Positions 1 to 6,102 of a DNA stretch of 11,576 bases are shown here, in pieces. The stretch is from the NCBI GenBank assembly GCA_900542965.1, contig UQPY01000064.1, forward strand, positions 1 to 11,576. Direction: 5' to 3'. This stretch comes from an uncultured Collinsella sp. (lineage in GTDB: Bacteria; Actinomycetota; Coriobacteriia; Coriobacteriales; Coriobacteriaceae). Every line of letters begins with the position of its first letter. The first letter of the stretch is position 1. Position numbers and translations under genes: made by a program. The notes below the pieces were generated by a model. It worked only from the letters and a program-made list of their open reading frames with translations. It searched no databases and was not told the origin of the DNA.

Positions 1-763
1 CGGCATACTTGATGATGCCGGCGGTGGAGCCGATGTAGTCGGCCTCGGCCAGGACATCGGCCTTGCACTCGGGGTGCGCCAGCACGAGCGCATCGGGATG
101 GGCCTCCGTCGCATCGACGATCTGCTCGACGGTGATGATGTGGTGACGCGGGCAGTAGCCCTTGTTGAGAATGACGTGCTTCTGCGGCACTTGCTCGGCC
201 ACAAAGCGGCCCAGGTTCTGGTCGGGAATAAACAGAATGTGCTGCTGCGGCAGCTCGGACACGATCTTGACGGCGTTGGAGCTGGTGACGCACACGTCAC
301 TCCAGCTCTTAATCTCGACCGTCGAGTTGACGTAGCAGACCACGGCCAGGTCGTCGCCGTACTCGGCGCGGGCCGCGTCGACTGTCTCGCGTTTGACCAT
401 GTGCGCCATGGGGCAGTCCGCACCCGGCTCGGGCAGCAGCACGGTCTTGGTGGGATTGAGTAGCTTGGCGCTCTCGCCCATAAACTCCACGCCGCACAGC
501 ACGATGGTCTGCTGCGGCAGGCTCTTGGCGAGCTTTGCCAGGTAGAAGCTGTCGCCGACGTAATCGGCAACGGCCTGGACCTCGGGCGCCACGTAATAGT
601 GAGCCAGAATCACCGCGTCACGTTGGGTTTTTAGTTGCTGAATGGCCTCGACGAGCTCTGCGGGCACCAGTGCCGCGCGCTCCGTTGCCGTCGCTGCCGA
701 TGCCAGGCCGGCCGCGATATCGCGTGCAAGCTCCGACGCATCCATGTTCGCGCTCTGTGCCAT
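1..763 (-). CDS. nadA: Quinolinate synthase NadA, 3' end cut off by the window edge
   Basis: NadA condenses iminoaspartate with dihydroxyacetone phosphate to quinolinate, the second step of de novo NAD synthesis in the cytoplasm, using a [4Fe-4S] cluster. I translated this by eye from the minus strand: 254 residues are present and roughly 50-100 C-terminal residues lie off the window. Visible family motifs are AHYYV (residues 54-58), the first cluster cysteine C90 in CGVEFMGE, the PDQNLG motif (180-185), GYCPRHH (202-208) and the second cluster cysteine C233 in HPEC. The third cysteine would lie beyond position 1. The start is the ATG at 763, with a GAGGGG ribosome binding site five bases upstream. 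About 30 N-terminal residues precede the conserved core. nadB and nadC, the usual partners, would be expected downstream, off the window. Identification is secure from the motifs. Confidence 0.95.
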   Translation of the reverse strand, partial: MAQSANMDASELARDIAAGLASAATATERAALVPAELVEAIQQLKTQRDAVILAHYYVAPEVQAVADYVGDSFYLAKLAKSLPQQTIVLCGVEFMGESAKLLNPTKTVLLPEPGADCPMAHMVKRETVDAARAEYGDDLAVVCYVNSTVEIKSWSDVCVTSSNAVKIVSELPQQHILFIPDQNLGRFVAEQVPQKHVILNKGYCPRHHIITVEQIVDATEAHPDALVLAHPECKADVLAEADYIGSTAGIIKYA

Positions 764-798
764 CAAGGCCCCTCTCTTTTGGCGAATCTTGGGGCTTT

Positions 799-827
799 AG
801 TATGACACCTAGGTTTACAGCTGACAA
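799..827 (-). promoter_or_regulatory. Probable nadA promoter
   Basis: Read on the minus strand, TTGTCA (822-827) matches the -35 consensus at five of six bases. After a 17-base spacer comes CATACT (799-804), a four-of-six match to the -10. Transcription would begin near 790, about 25 bases before the nadA start. The palindrome at 805-848 fills the spacer and covers the -35, as expected for a repressor site. This is a consensus match by eye only. Confidence 0.6.
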
Positions 828-848
828 GACAGCTGTAAACCTAGGTGT
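805..848. promoter_or_regulatory. 44-bp palindromic operator candidate upstream of nadA
   Basis: Two perfectly complementary 19-base arms (ACACCTAGGTTTACAGCTG and its reverse complement) flank the 6-base centre ACAAGA. The structure sits over the nadA -35 and spacer. Each arm contains two smaller palindromes, ACCTAGGT and CAGCTG. The inner part reads ACAGCTGTCTTGTCAGCTGT on the minus strand. As I recall, that resembles the sites of NiaR (YrxA), the nicotinate-responsive repressor of NAD genes in Firmicutes. NiaR is an inference; the palindrome and its position are seen directly. It is not followed by a T-run in either direction, so it is a poor terminator. Confidence 0.7.
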
Positions 849-1055
849 AAAGTTGAAATAAAGATTCAATCATGCGGCAGGTCCATTTTCGAACTGGCAA
901 GCTGAGGATAGCCGAGCTCTCGATAGCGCAGGAGGCATCTTTCGCCACCGCAATACCGCTCGGCGCGAGTTGCGCACCATGAGGCACGAACGGGCGCTCC
1001 CCCGCGAGTGGTCCGCGCCCAATGTGGCAAAATCGAACTACTAAGGGGGCTCAGA

Positions 1056-1778
1056 ATGCTCAAGATTATTGCCTGCGACGATGACGTCGCTTTTCTAGAT
1101 AGACTGCACCGGATGATCGACCGTTGGTCGACCGAGACGGGCACGGCGGTCGATGTTGCGCTCGTTACGCGCGGCGAGGACCTGCTGGCGCGCCATGCCA
1201 CGTCGCGCGCCGACATCATTCTGCTCGACATGATCATGCCGCTCGTCAACGGCATGGACACCGCGCGCGAATTGCGCCGGGCCGATACCGCTGTGCGTCT
1301 GGTGTTTCTCACCTCATCGCCCGAGTTTGCACTGGAGTCCTACGAGGTCCGAGCCTTCGACTATCTGCTCAAGCCCGTGACTTACGGACGCCTGGCGCAG
1401 CTACTCGACGAGCTTTCGAGCATGCGCCCGGCGGTAACCGACGAGCTCGTGATCAAAACGTCCTTTGGCTACCACGCCCTGCGCCTGTCCGACATCGAAT
1501 ATGCCGAGGCGCGCAACAAGCACGTGGTCTTCCACCTGCGCGACGGACGCGATATCGAGGCACTCGAGTCGTTCCGCAGCGTCGAGGACCGTTTGGCGCA
1601 AAATGCCACCTTCTTTAAATGCCACCGTAGCTACCAGGTCAACTTGCGCAACATCGACCACTTCGATCGCACGGACATCGTCATGCGCTCCGGCGCGTGC
1701 ATTCCGCTGTCGCGCAGCAGCAAACAGGGGTTCCAAGACGCCTACTTTGCGGTGCGCTTTGAGGGCGGGAGGCGCTGA
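1056..1778 (+). CDS. LytTR-family response regulator (AgrA/LytR type)
   Basis: A 240-residue two-domain regulator. The receiver domain (about 1-120) has the acidic pair D9/D10 region (CDDD), the phospho-acceptor D58 in LLDMIMP, the switch Thr in LTSS (about 86) and the conserved Lys in LLKP (106). The LytTR DNA-binding domain (about 135-235) carries the familiar EARNKHVVFHLRDG and FFKCHRSYQVNLRNI stretches. Such regulators bind direct repeats upstream of targets and often control peptide-sensing, bacteriocin or surface traits. The start is the ATG at 1056, preceded by AAGGGGG at 1043-1049; an upstream in-frame GTG at 1008 lacks such a site. The stop overlaps the following kinase ATG by one base (TGATG), so the pair is translationally coupled. 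The target genes cannot be told from the sequence. Confidence 0.92.
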   Translation: MLKIIACDDDVAFLDRLHRMIDRWSTETGTAVDVALVTRGEDLLARHATSRADIILLDMIMPLVNGMDTARELRRADTAVRLVFLTSSPEFALESYEVRAFDYLLKPVTYGRLAQLLDELSSMRPAVTDELVIKTSFGYHALRLSDIEYAEARNKHVVFHLRDGRDIEALESFRSVEDRLAQNATFFKCHRSYQVNLRNIDHFDRTDIVMRSGACIPLSRSSKQGFQDAYFAVRFEGGRR

Positions 1779-3055
1779 TGATCTCCTCGGTCGAAATGGC
1801 CCTTTGGGCAATCCACCACGCCACAACGCTACTCTTTGGCGTCTTTGCCTCGGCGGCGCTGTGCGGTATCGAAATCAATCGACGCCATGCACTCGAGTTG
1901 GTGGGGGTCGGGGCCGCAACCGGCGCTGCCTTTTCGATCGCCAATGTCGTTGGCGGAGAGCTTTTTGCCCGTCAGGTCTATCCGCTCGTCGTGCACCTGC
2001 CGCTTACCGTCTACCTATGCGCGCGCTACCACTTGAGTCCGCTGCTCGCGGCGTTGGGCGTCACCAGCGCCTATCTGAGCTGCCAGTTCAGCAATTGGAT
2101 GGGTATCGCCGCATTTGCCGCAACCGATTCTCAGATCGCGTACTATCTGGCACGCATCGCTACCACGCTCGCCGTCTTTGCCGTCCTGTTGCATTGGGCC
2201 GGCGACATCGGTCCGCGCTTAGCGATTAAAAGCACCACCGAGCTGGGCATCCTTTTAATCCTGCCGCTCGTCTATTACATCTTTGACTACGCCACCAACG
2301 TCTACACCACGCTGTTCCACTCGGGCTCGGTGGTGACGGTTGAGTTTTTGGCATTTGCGCTCTGTGCCTTCTATCTTATGTTTCTTGCCGTTTACCTGCG
2401 CGAATACGAAGAAAAGGAAACCGCCGAGCGAGAGCGTTGGATGCTCGAAACCCGCGACAGCGCCGCCATCAAAGAGCTCGAGGCTTGGCGTCAATCTGGG
2501 CGCGAGCTGTCGATTCTTCGCCACGATATGCGCCACTTCCTACGCGGCCTTGCGGTTTTAATCGAAGAGGGTCACGTCGACGAGGCGCTCGGGCGCATCA
2601 ACGAACTCTGTGAGACAAACGACCGCACCGCCGTGCGCCGCTACTGTGCCAACGAAACGGTCAACATCGTGCTTTCGTCATTTAGCTCCGATATCAACCG
2701 AAACGGTATCACCGCCGACCTGCGCGCCGCCGTGCCAGAGAACGTCCATGTGGCCGATGTCGACCTGTTTAGCGTGCTCTCGAATGCCCTGGACAACGCC
2801 ATCGTCGCCGCGAGCGCCGCTCCCCAGGGCAAACGATTCGTCGATCTGGACCTGCGCTACGAAGACGGGCAGCTGCTGCTTTTGGTCTCTAACACGTTTG
2901 ACCGCCCGCCGCGTATGGTTGACGGCATGCCCGTGGCCCAGCACGCCGGCCACGGCTTTGGCACCAAGAGCATTAAGCTCGCCGTCGAGCGCATGAACGG
3001 CAACTGCCAGTTCCGCATTCACGGCGACCGATTTGAGCTGCGTGCCGTGATGTAG
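1778..3055 (+). CDS. GHKL sensor histidine kinase (AgrC-like), partner of the LytTR regulator
   Basis: A 425-residue membrane kinase. The first about 205 residues are hydrophobic, with perhaps six membrane segments (near 8-30, 42-60, 68-84, 88-112, 122-140, 155-178 and 186-206). A charged linker likely to form a coiled coil (about 207-240) follows. The dimerisation/phosphotransfer box is ILRHDMRHF, with H249 the probable phosphorylated residue. The HATPase_c_5-type ATP-binding domain has an N-box (SNALDNAI, N336 and N340) and a G-box (GHGFGTKSI, 391-399). This composition is that of AgrC/ComD-type peptide sensors and similar GHKL kinases. It is cotranscribed with, and coupled to, the upstream LytTR gene. 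No autoinducing-peptide precursor or AgrB-like processing protein is visible nearby, so the ligand is unknown. The gene ends 60 bases before a convergent gene. Confidence 0.92.
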   Translation: MISSVEMALWAIHHATTLLFGVFASAALCGIEINRRHALELVGVGAATGAAFSIANVVGGELFARQVYPLVVHLPLTVYLCARYHLSPLLAALGVTSAYLSCQFSNWMGIAAFAATDSQIAYYLARIATTLAVFAVLLHWAGDIGPRLAIKSTTELGILLILPLVYYIFDYATNVYTTLFHSGSVVTVEFLAFALCAFYLMFLAVYLREYEEKETAERERWMLETRDSAAIKELEAWRQSGRELSILRHDMRHFLRGLAVLIEEGHVDEALGRINELCETNDRTAVRRYCANETVNIVLSSFSSDINRNGITADLRAAVPENVHVADVDLFSVLSNALDNAIVAASAAPQGKRFVDLDLRYEDGQLLLLVSNTFDRPPRMVDGMPVAQHAGHGFGTKSIKLAVERMNGNCQFRIHGDRFELRAVM

Positions 3056-3115
3056 GGACGCGACAAGCTGCCGGCATGCTCGGCCCGCCGGGGCCACCTT
3101 GCCAGCGCCGGTCCG

Positions 3116-3685
3116 CTACAGCGGCGCGGCGGCCGGAGTCAGCTGTTTAATGTAGGCCCACATGCGCTGCTTGGCGGCCTTGTCGGTGAGCGCCGCCTCA
3201 AAGCCGTCGAGCGCGAGCACGCGGCGCCCTTGCACATGGGCGACCAGGCCGGGCTTGAGCATGGCGGTGTCGAAGTCGTCGATCGCCACGAGCATATCGG
3301 CATAGGTCTCGCGCATGGTATCGGCCGCACGATCATCCAGCAACAGCACCGCCTCGGGGTCCAGCGCCTCGAGCGCCTCGCGGAACAGCTCGCACGGCAG
3401 GGCATGGCCCACCGCCACCGTTCCGTCGCCCGCACCGGCGACGCTTGCCAGCACGCAAAAATCCTCGGGCGCATAACCGATGGCCCCGAGCGCCTTACGC
3501 AGCGCCGCGCCATCCGCGCCTGCGGCAAGCTCGCCGCCCGAGCGCTCGGCCTCATCCAAATCGCCTTTTACCAGCACAATCGGCGAGCACGCGTTGCCTG
3601 CGATGCGCACGCCACGACCCGCAAGCGATGCGAGCTCCTGCTCGGCCGCCTGGGCGATGGCTTCTTTTTTCTGGCTTTGTGACAT
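3116..3685 (-). CDS. Unknown 189-aa protein, possibly a degenerate uracil-DNA-glycosylase-like fold
   Basis: I do not recognise this protein from any motif. It has no signal peptide or membrane segment. Its order of elements is reminiscent of family-4 uracil-DNA glycosylases: a VLVKGDLDEAE strand-turn (37-46), ALRKALGAIGYAPEDFCVL (61-79) like the family's 'LD..L...G' helix and following strand, FREALEALDPEAVLLLDDRAADTM (101-124) like 'I.L..P..I..LG..A', and a tail RRVLALDGFEAALTDKAAKQRMWAYIKQL where the family has HPA...N...K...W.D.K. The catalytic G-E-x-P-G and the HP motif are absent, so enzymatic activity is doubtful. The start chosen is the ATG at 3685, with GGAG at 3698-3701 upstream; an ATG at 3721 (12 more residues) is the alternative. 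An IS200/IS605 end lies about 40 bases upstream and may have cut off the native promoter. Confidence 0.7.
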   Translation of the reverse strand: MSQSQKKEAIAQAAEQELASLAGRGVRIAGNACSPIVLVKGDLDEAERSGGELAAGADGAALRKALGAIGYAPEDFCVLASVAGAGDGTVAVGHALPCELFREALEALDPEAVLLLDDRAADTMRETYADMLVAIDDFDTAMLKPGLVAHVQGRRVLALDGFEAALTDKAAKQRMWAYIKQLTPAAAPL

Positions 3686-3724
3686 AGGTATGCGCTCTCC
3701 AATCGTTTGCGTGCCCACCATTAT

Positions 3725-3900
3725 TTGACACTCCCCATGGCTAAAGCCAGGGGATTCTTGCTTCACCGAGAATTGCCTAGACTGCGCATGCAGCCGTAGG
3801 TCTTACGCCCTCTCCACAAGCGTTTGCGGCGTCTGCCGCGGTTCCCGCATGCCCTGCGGTACCTTCCAGGATTCTCCTTCCCTCGCGGGCGATGTTGACG
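3725..3900 (-). ncRNA. Putative omega-RNA (reRNA) scaffold region of the TnpB element
   Basis: In IS200/IS605 elements the transcript covering the end of tnpB and the right end becomes the guide scaffold for the TnpB nuclease, and the guide is the flanking DNA just outside the right end. By analogy the scaffold here spans the 3' part of tnpB and the right-end hairpin, and the guide would begin near 3724 (ATAATGGTGGGCACGC on the minus strand). The 5' limit given is arbitrary. This is position-based inference; only the hairpin is directly visible. Confidence 0.45.
3733..3753 (-). repeat. Right-end bulged hairpin of the insertion sequence
   Basis: CCCC (3733-3736) pairs with GGGG (3750-3753), then a bulged A (3737), then TGGCT (3738-3742) pairs with AGCCA (3745-3749) around a two-base loop. 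Bulged subterminal hairpins of this kind are what TnpA recognises on single-stranded DNA. The sequence, read on the minus strand as AATCCCCTGGCTTTAGCCAT, is typical of right ends in this family. Confidence 0.85.
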
Positions 3901-4967
3901 GCGGCGTTCAGGTCGCGGTCGTGACGCATGCCGCACGCGGGGCAGTCCCATACCCGTTCGGCCAGCGTCAGTCCCCTGTAGACGTAACCGCATGCGGAAC
4001 ACGTCTTGCTGGACGGATAGAACCTGCCCACCCTTACGAAGCCGCGCCCCGACCATGCGCATTTGTACTCGAGCTGGCGCGCCAGCTCCGACATGGCGGC
4101 ATCGCCCACGGCCTTGGCGAGGCGGCGGTTCCTCTGCATGCCCCTGACGTTCAGGTCCTCGACCGCGATGTTTTGGCTTTCTCCCACCGCATGCGTCGTG
4201 AACTTGTGCAGGGCGTCCTTCCGCCGGTTGGCAACCTTCTCGTGCGCCCGCGCGACCCTGACACGCTGCCTGGCGCGATTTGCGGAGCCCTTCCGCTTGC
4301 GCGAGAGCCGCCGCTGCTCCCGCGCCAGCCTCCTCTCGCTCCTTTGCAGGTTTTTGGGGTTGGGCAGGCGCTCCCCCGTGGAGCAGGTGGCTATGTCGTG
4401 TATTCCCGCATCGACTCCCAGGAACCCGACGGTCGGGGCCGGCGCGTCCGTGGCGGGGACGTCCGCGCAGCATATCGCCACGTAGTACTTGCCGCTCGGC
4501 ACCTGCTTGACCGTCGCGGACAGGACGCGCCCCTCCACGGGACGGCTCACCCGCGCCCTGACGGTCCCCAGCTTTGGCAGCCTCACGTGCCTGGCGTCGA
4601 TTATCCCGACGCCGTTCGTGCGGTAGCTCTTCCTCCCCGCGCGTTTGGACTTGAACTTCGGAAAGCCCACCTTGCCTGGTGCGCGGAAGAAGTTCTTAAA
4701 TGCCTTGTCCAGGTCGCGCAGGGACTGCTGCAGTGCCATGGAGTCCACCTCGGAGAGCCACGGCGCGTCCGCCCTCTTCCAGGCGGGGATCTGGGTGATG
4801 TAGGAGTTGATGTGCCTCGATTTGCCCGTCCACGCGTACTCGTCCCGCCTCATCGCCAGCACCCTGTTGTAGACCCAGCGGCAGCAGCCGAAGGTCTTCT
4901 GCAGGAGGGCCTCCTGCTCGGCGCTCGGGTATATGCGGTACTCGAAGGTCTTGTCCATGGCCCTCAC
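3777..4967 (-). CDS. tnpB: TnpB, RNA-guided DNA endonuclease of the IS200/IS605 element
   Basis: TnpB is an omega-RNA-guided nuclease, ancestral to Cas12, that cuts the empty donor site and helps retain the element. The 396-residue length is usual. The N-terminal region has the HTH_OrfB_IS605-like segment (FEYRIYPSAEQEALL, FGCCRWVYNRVLA). The RuvC catalytic residues appear intact: D186 in LGVDAGI, E270 in AVEDLNV and D352 in DRDLNAA. A zinc ribbon is formed by C323, C326, C342 and C345. The assigned start is a GTG at 4967 overlapping the tnpA stop (GTGA), with AGAGGA a few bases upstream; an ATG at 4958 (MDKTFEY) is an alternative. The C-terminal tail after residue 375 is alanine-rich and ends before the right-end hairpin. 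A different frame there keeps a SVKQESPGF-like peptide often seen at TnpB C-termini, suggesting a small indel in the dispensable tail. Confidence 0.93.
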   Translation of the reverse strand: MRAMDKTFEYRIYPSAEQEALLQKTFGCCRWVYNRVLAMRRDEYAWTGKSRHINSYITQIPAWKRADAPWLSEVDSMALQQSLRDLDKAFKNFFRAPGKVGFPKFKSKRAGRKSYRTNGVGIIDARHVRLPKLGTVRARVSRPVEGRVLSATVKQVPSGKYYVAICCADVPATDAPAPTVGFLGVDAGIHDIATCSTGERLPNPKNLQRSERRLAREQRRLSRKRKGSANRARQRVRVARAHEKVANRRKDALHKFTTHAVGESQNIAVEDLNVRGMQRNRRLAKAVGDAAMSELARQLEYKCAWSGRGFVRVGRFYPSSKTCSACGYVYRGLTLAERVWDCPACGMRHDRDLNAAVNIAREGRRILEGTAGHAGTAADAANACGEGVRPTAACAV

Positions 4968-5359
4968 GCGTTCCTCTGGTCCTCGATATACTGCCTGACG
5001 GCCTCGGGCGTCGCCCCGCCGACGGTCGAGACGAAGTAGCTGTTCGTCCAGAGCGTCGGCAGCTTGCGCTTCAGCTGCGGGAACTCGGCGCGTAGGTCGT
5101 GGCTGGTCCTGCCCTTGATGCGCTTCACGGCCCGGTGGATGCCGAACTGGGGGTCGACTGAGACGAGCATGTGCACGCGGTCGGGCATGACCTTGATTTC
5201 CCTTATCTCGAAATCGAGTTCCTCCGCGACCTCGTGCGCGATCTCCTCGAAGCGGGAGCCGATGCCGTCCACGAGCACCTTCCTGCGGTATTTCGGGCAG
5301 AAGACCACATGGTAGTCGCAGTCCCAGACTATGTTGTCGTTGCTCCTGTATCTATCCAT
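4964..5359 (-). CDS. tnpA: TnpA, Y1 HUH transposase of the IS200/IS605 element, probably catalytically impaired
   Basis: TnpA cuts and rejoins single-stranded transposon ends through a tyrosine nucleophile and a His-hydrophobic-His metal site. The 131-residue protein has the family layout: VWDCDYHVVFCPKYRRKVL (11-29), the metal-site region PDRVHMLVS (59-67), GIHRAVKRIKG (73-83), LPTLWTNSYFVSTVGG (100-115) and the tyrosine Y124 in QYIEDQ. Compared with IS608 TnpA (H64, H66, Y127, from memory), all positions are shifted by three, so R61 stands where H64 should be; H63 and Y124 are kept. The Arg codon is CGC (5177-5179), one transition from CAC. Loss of that His should cripple cleavage. Translation begins at the ATG at 5359, and the stop overlaps the tnpB start. 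Family assignment is secure; inactivity is inferred. Confidence 0.93.
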   Translation of the reverse strand: MDRYRSNDNIVWDCDYHVVFCPKYRRKVLVDGIGSRFEEIAHEVAEELDFEIREIKVMPDRVHMLVSVDPQFGIHRAVKRIKGRTSHDLRAEFPQLKRKLPTLWTNSYFVSTVGGATPEAVRQYIEDQRNA

Positions 5360-5380
5360 GAAAACAGTATACCACTTGCA

Positions 5381-5399
5381 GCCGTATATGTATATCGGC
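5381..5399 (-). repeat. Left-end bulged hairpin of the insertion sequence
   Basis: Read on the minus strand, GCCG pairs with CGGC, then a bulged A, then TATA pairs with TATA around a two-base CA loop. This copies the architecture of the right-end hairpin (outer four-base stem, bulged A, inner stem, two-base loop), as expected for the two TnpA recognition structures. It lies 21 bases upstream of the tnpA start codon. Confidence 0.7.
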
Positions 5400-5409
5400 T
5401 GACGCCGAT

Positions 5410-5452
5410 GCGCCTTATATCCCCATATCTGAAGAAAGGGGTTTTGCGGCGC
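5410..5452. repeat. Compound dyad near the left edge of the insertion sequence
   Basis: GCGCC (5410-5414) and CCCC (5421-5424) are mirrored by GGGG (5438-5441) and GGCGC (5448-5452), with identical six-base spacers on both sides. This could be an outer left-end structure of the element or a pre-existing feature of the trxA upstream region. Its role is not known to me. Confidence 0.5.
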
Positions 5453-5470
5453 TTTTGATAAAAGAGCCGC
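5446..5470 (+). repeat. Stem-loop upstream of trxA, at or just outside the IS left edge
   Basis: GCGGC (5446-5450) pairs with GCCGC (5466-5470), g/a mismatch, then CTTTT (5452-5456) pairs with AAAAG (5460-5464), loop GAT. The right part could also pair as GCCCGC (5469-5474) with GCGGGC (5488-5493), giving two mutually exclusive hairpins in front of trxA. It overlaps the dyad at 5410-5452. A possible -10 (TATAAG, 5501-5506) lies downstream, but I see no convincing -35, so the trxA promoter is not assigned. Nothing else is seen between 5360 and 5560. Confidence 0.45.
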
Positions 5471-5560
5471 CCGCGAGTGGTTGCTTTGCGGGCCGCTGGG
5501 TATAAGCACGGTCGTACTGAGTTTTACGCGGCCGAGCCGCGTCGCATTATGGAGGTCACC

Positions 5561-5881
5561 ATGGCTGACATTAAGCAGATTACCCCCGAGAACTTCGACG
5601 CCACCGTCAACGGCAGCCTTCCCGTGCTGGTCGATTTTTGGGCTCCCTGGTGTGGGCCCTGCCGTTCGCTGTCGCCCATCGTTGACGAGGTTGCCGATGA
5701 GCTGGCGGGCAAGCTTGCCGTTGCCAAATGCAACGTCGACGACAACCAGGACCTGGCCATGAAGTATGGCGTCATGAGCATCCCCACGCTGATTGTGTTT
5801 AAGAACGGCGAGGAGATTGACCGCTCGGTTGGCGCTCTGCCCAAGGCGAGGCTGCAGGCGCTGCTGGAGAAGCATCTGTAA
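5561..5881 (+). CDS. trxA: Thioredoxin
   Basis: A 106-residue cytoplasmic dithiol-disulfide oxidoreductase that is reduced by thioredoxin reductase and supplies electrons to ribonucleotide reductase, methionine sulfoxide reductase and others. The active site is FWAPWCGPC, with C31 and C34, and the cis-proline is P75 in SIPT; the buried Asp is in VDFW. Length and layout are classical for thioredoxin 1. The start ATG at 5561 is preceded by GGAGGT at 5551-5556; an in-frame GTG at 5477 would add 28 residues unlike any thioredoxin and is rejected. No reductase gene is adjacent. The gene is followed by a strong terminator at 5993-6030, which separates it from the hydrogenase-maturation cluster. An insertion sequence ends about 100 bases upstream and may influence its expression. 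Confidence 0.95.
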   Translation: MADIKQITPENFDATVNGSLPVLVDFWAPWCGPCRSLSPIVDEVADELAGKLAVAKCNVDDNQDLAMKYGVMSIPTLIVFKNGEEIDRSVGALPKARLQALLEKHL

Positions 5882-5992
5882 TACGCTTGTTACTTACCCG
5901 CCGTCCATGAGCGGTTTTGCACCGCTCGCCGGACTGCCGGGTGCGGCGCGTGCGACCACGGATAGTATGGTAGTTACAAACAGCCCCCAGTG

Positions 5993-6030
5993 AACGGGTG
6001 CGAGTCGCACAGACTCGCACCCGTTTTCTT
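5993..6030 (+). terminator. Strong intrinsic terminator after trxA
   Basis: The arm AACGGGTGCGAGTC (5993-6006) pairs perfectly over 14 bases with GACTCGCACCCGTT (6012-6025) around the loop GCACA, followed by TTTTCTT. This is a textbook rho-independent terminator on the plus strand. A weaker hairpin without a T-run (GAGCGG/CCGCTC, about 5909-5928) lies just after the trxA stop. The next gene starts 73 bases downstream, so the nikR-hyp cluster should have its own promoter in that gap. I see only a poor candidate there (TAAAAT at 6058-6063, no -35). Confidence 0.92.
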
Positions 6031-6102
6031 ATGCAGCTGCGCACAGAGTGGGCGTAGTAAAATCTGAACCACTGAACTGCCCCATACAAAAGGAGATTTC
6101 CC

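Larger units (their letters stand above)
3725..5459 (-). mobile_element. IS200/IS605-family insertion sequence with tnpA and tnpB
   Basis: The element carries a Y1 transposase gene followed by an overlapping tnpB, both on the minus strand, bounded by imperfect hairpins rather than terminal inverted repeats, as is usual for this family. The right end is well defined: a bulged hairpin at 3733-3753 followed (minus strand) by AGTGTCAA, and the family usually cleaves just after TCAA, giving a boundary near 3725. The left end is less certain. A similarly bulged hairpin lies at 5381-5399 and further dyads run to 5452. On the minus strand, TTAT just outside 5459 could be the target tetranucleotide, but the edge could be anywhere from 5400 to 5460. 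No target duplication is expected. It sits between trxA and the unknown gene at 3116-3685. Confidence 0.85.

Noticed and set aside
1008..1055. Upstream GTG start for the response regulator
   Set aside because: It would add 16 residues before the usual receiver-domain start and lacks a ribosome binding site, while the ATG at 1056 has AAGGGGG.
849..1055. Short frames in the gap between the nadA promoter and the response regulator
   Set aside because: No frame has a ribosome binding site with sensible coding features; the gap shows only the binding site for the regulator gene.
3056..3115. GC-rich hairpin GGCCC/GGGCC between the convergent genes as a terminator
   Set aside because: The stem is only five bases and no T-run follows on either strand.
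3849..5039. Long plus-strand open frame (396 codons) opposite tnpB
   Set aside because: It is the antisense shadow of a GC-rich tnpB with intact RuvC and zinc motifs; the antisense peptide is Arg/Pro/Ala-rich with no recognisable domain.
5477..5560. Upstream start for thioredoxin
   Set aside because: The 28 added residues do not resemble thioredoxin or a signal peptide, and GGAGGT precedes the ATG at 5561.
5965..6087. GTATGG (5965-5970) and CCATAC (6082-6087) as a NikR operator
   Set aside because: The half-sites are 111 bases apart rather than about 16 and are separated by a terminator, so chance is more likely.
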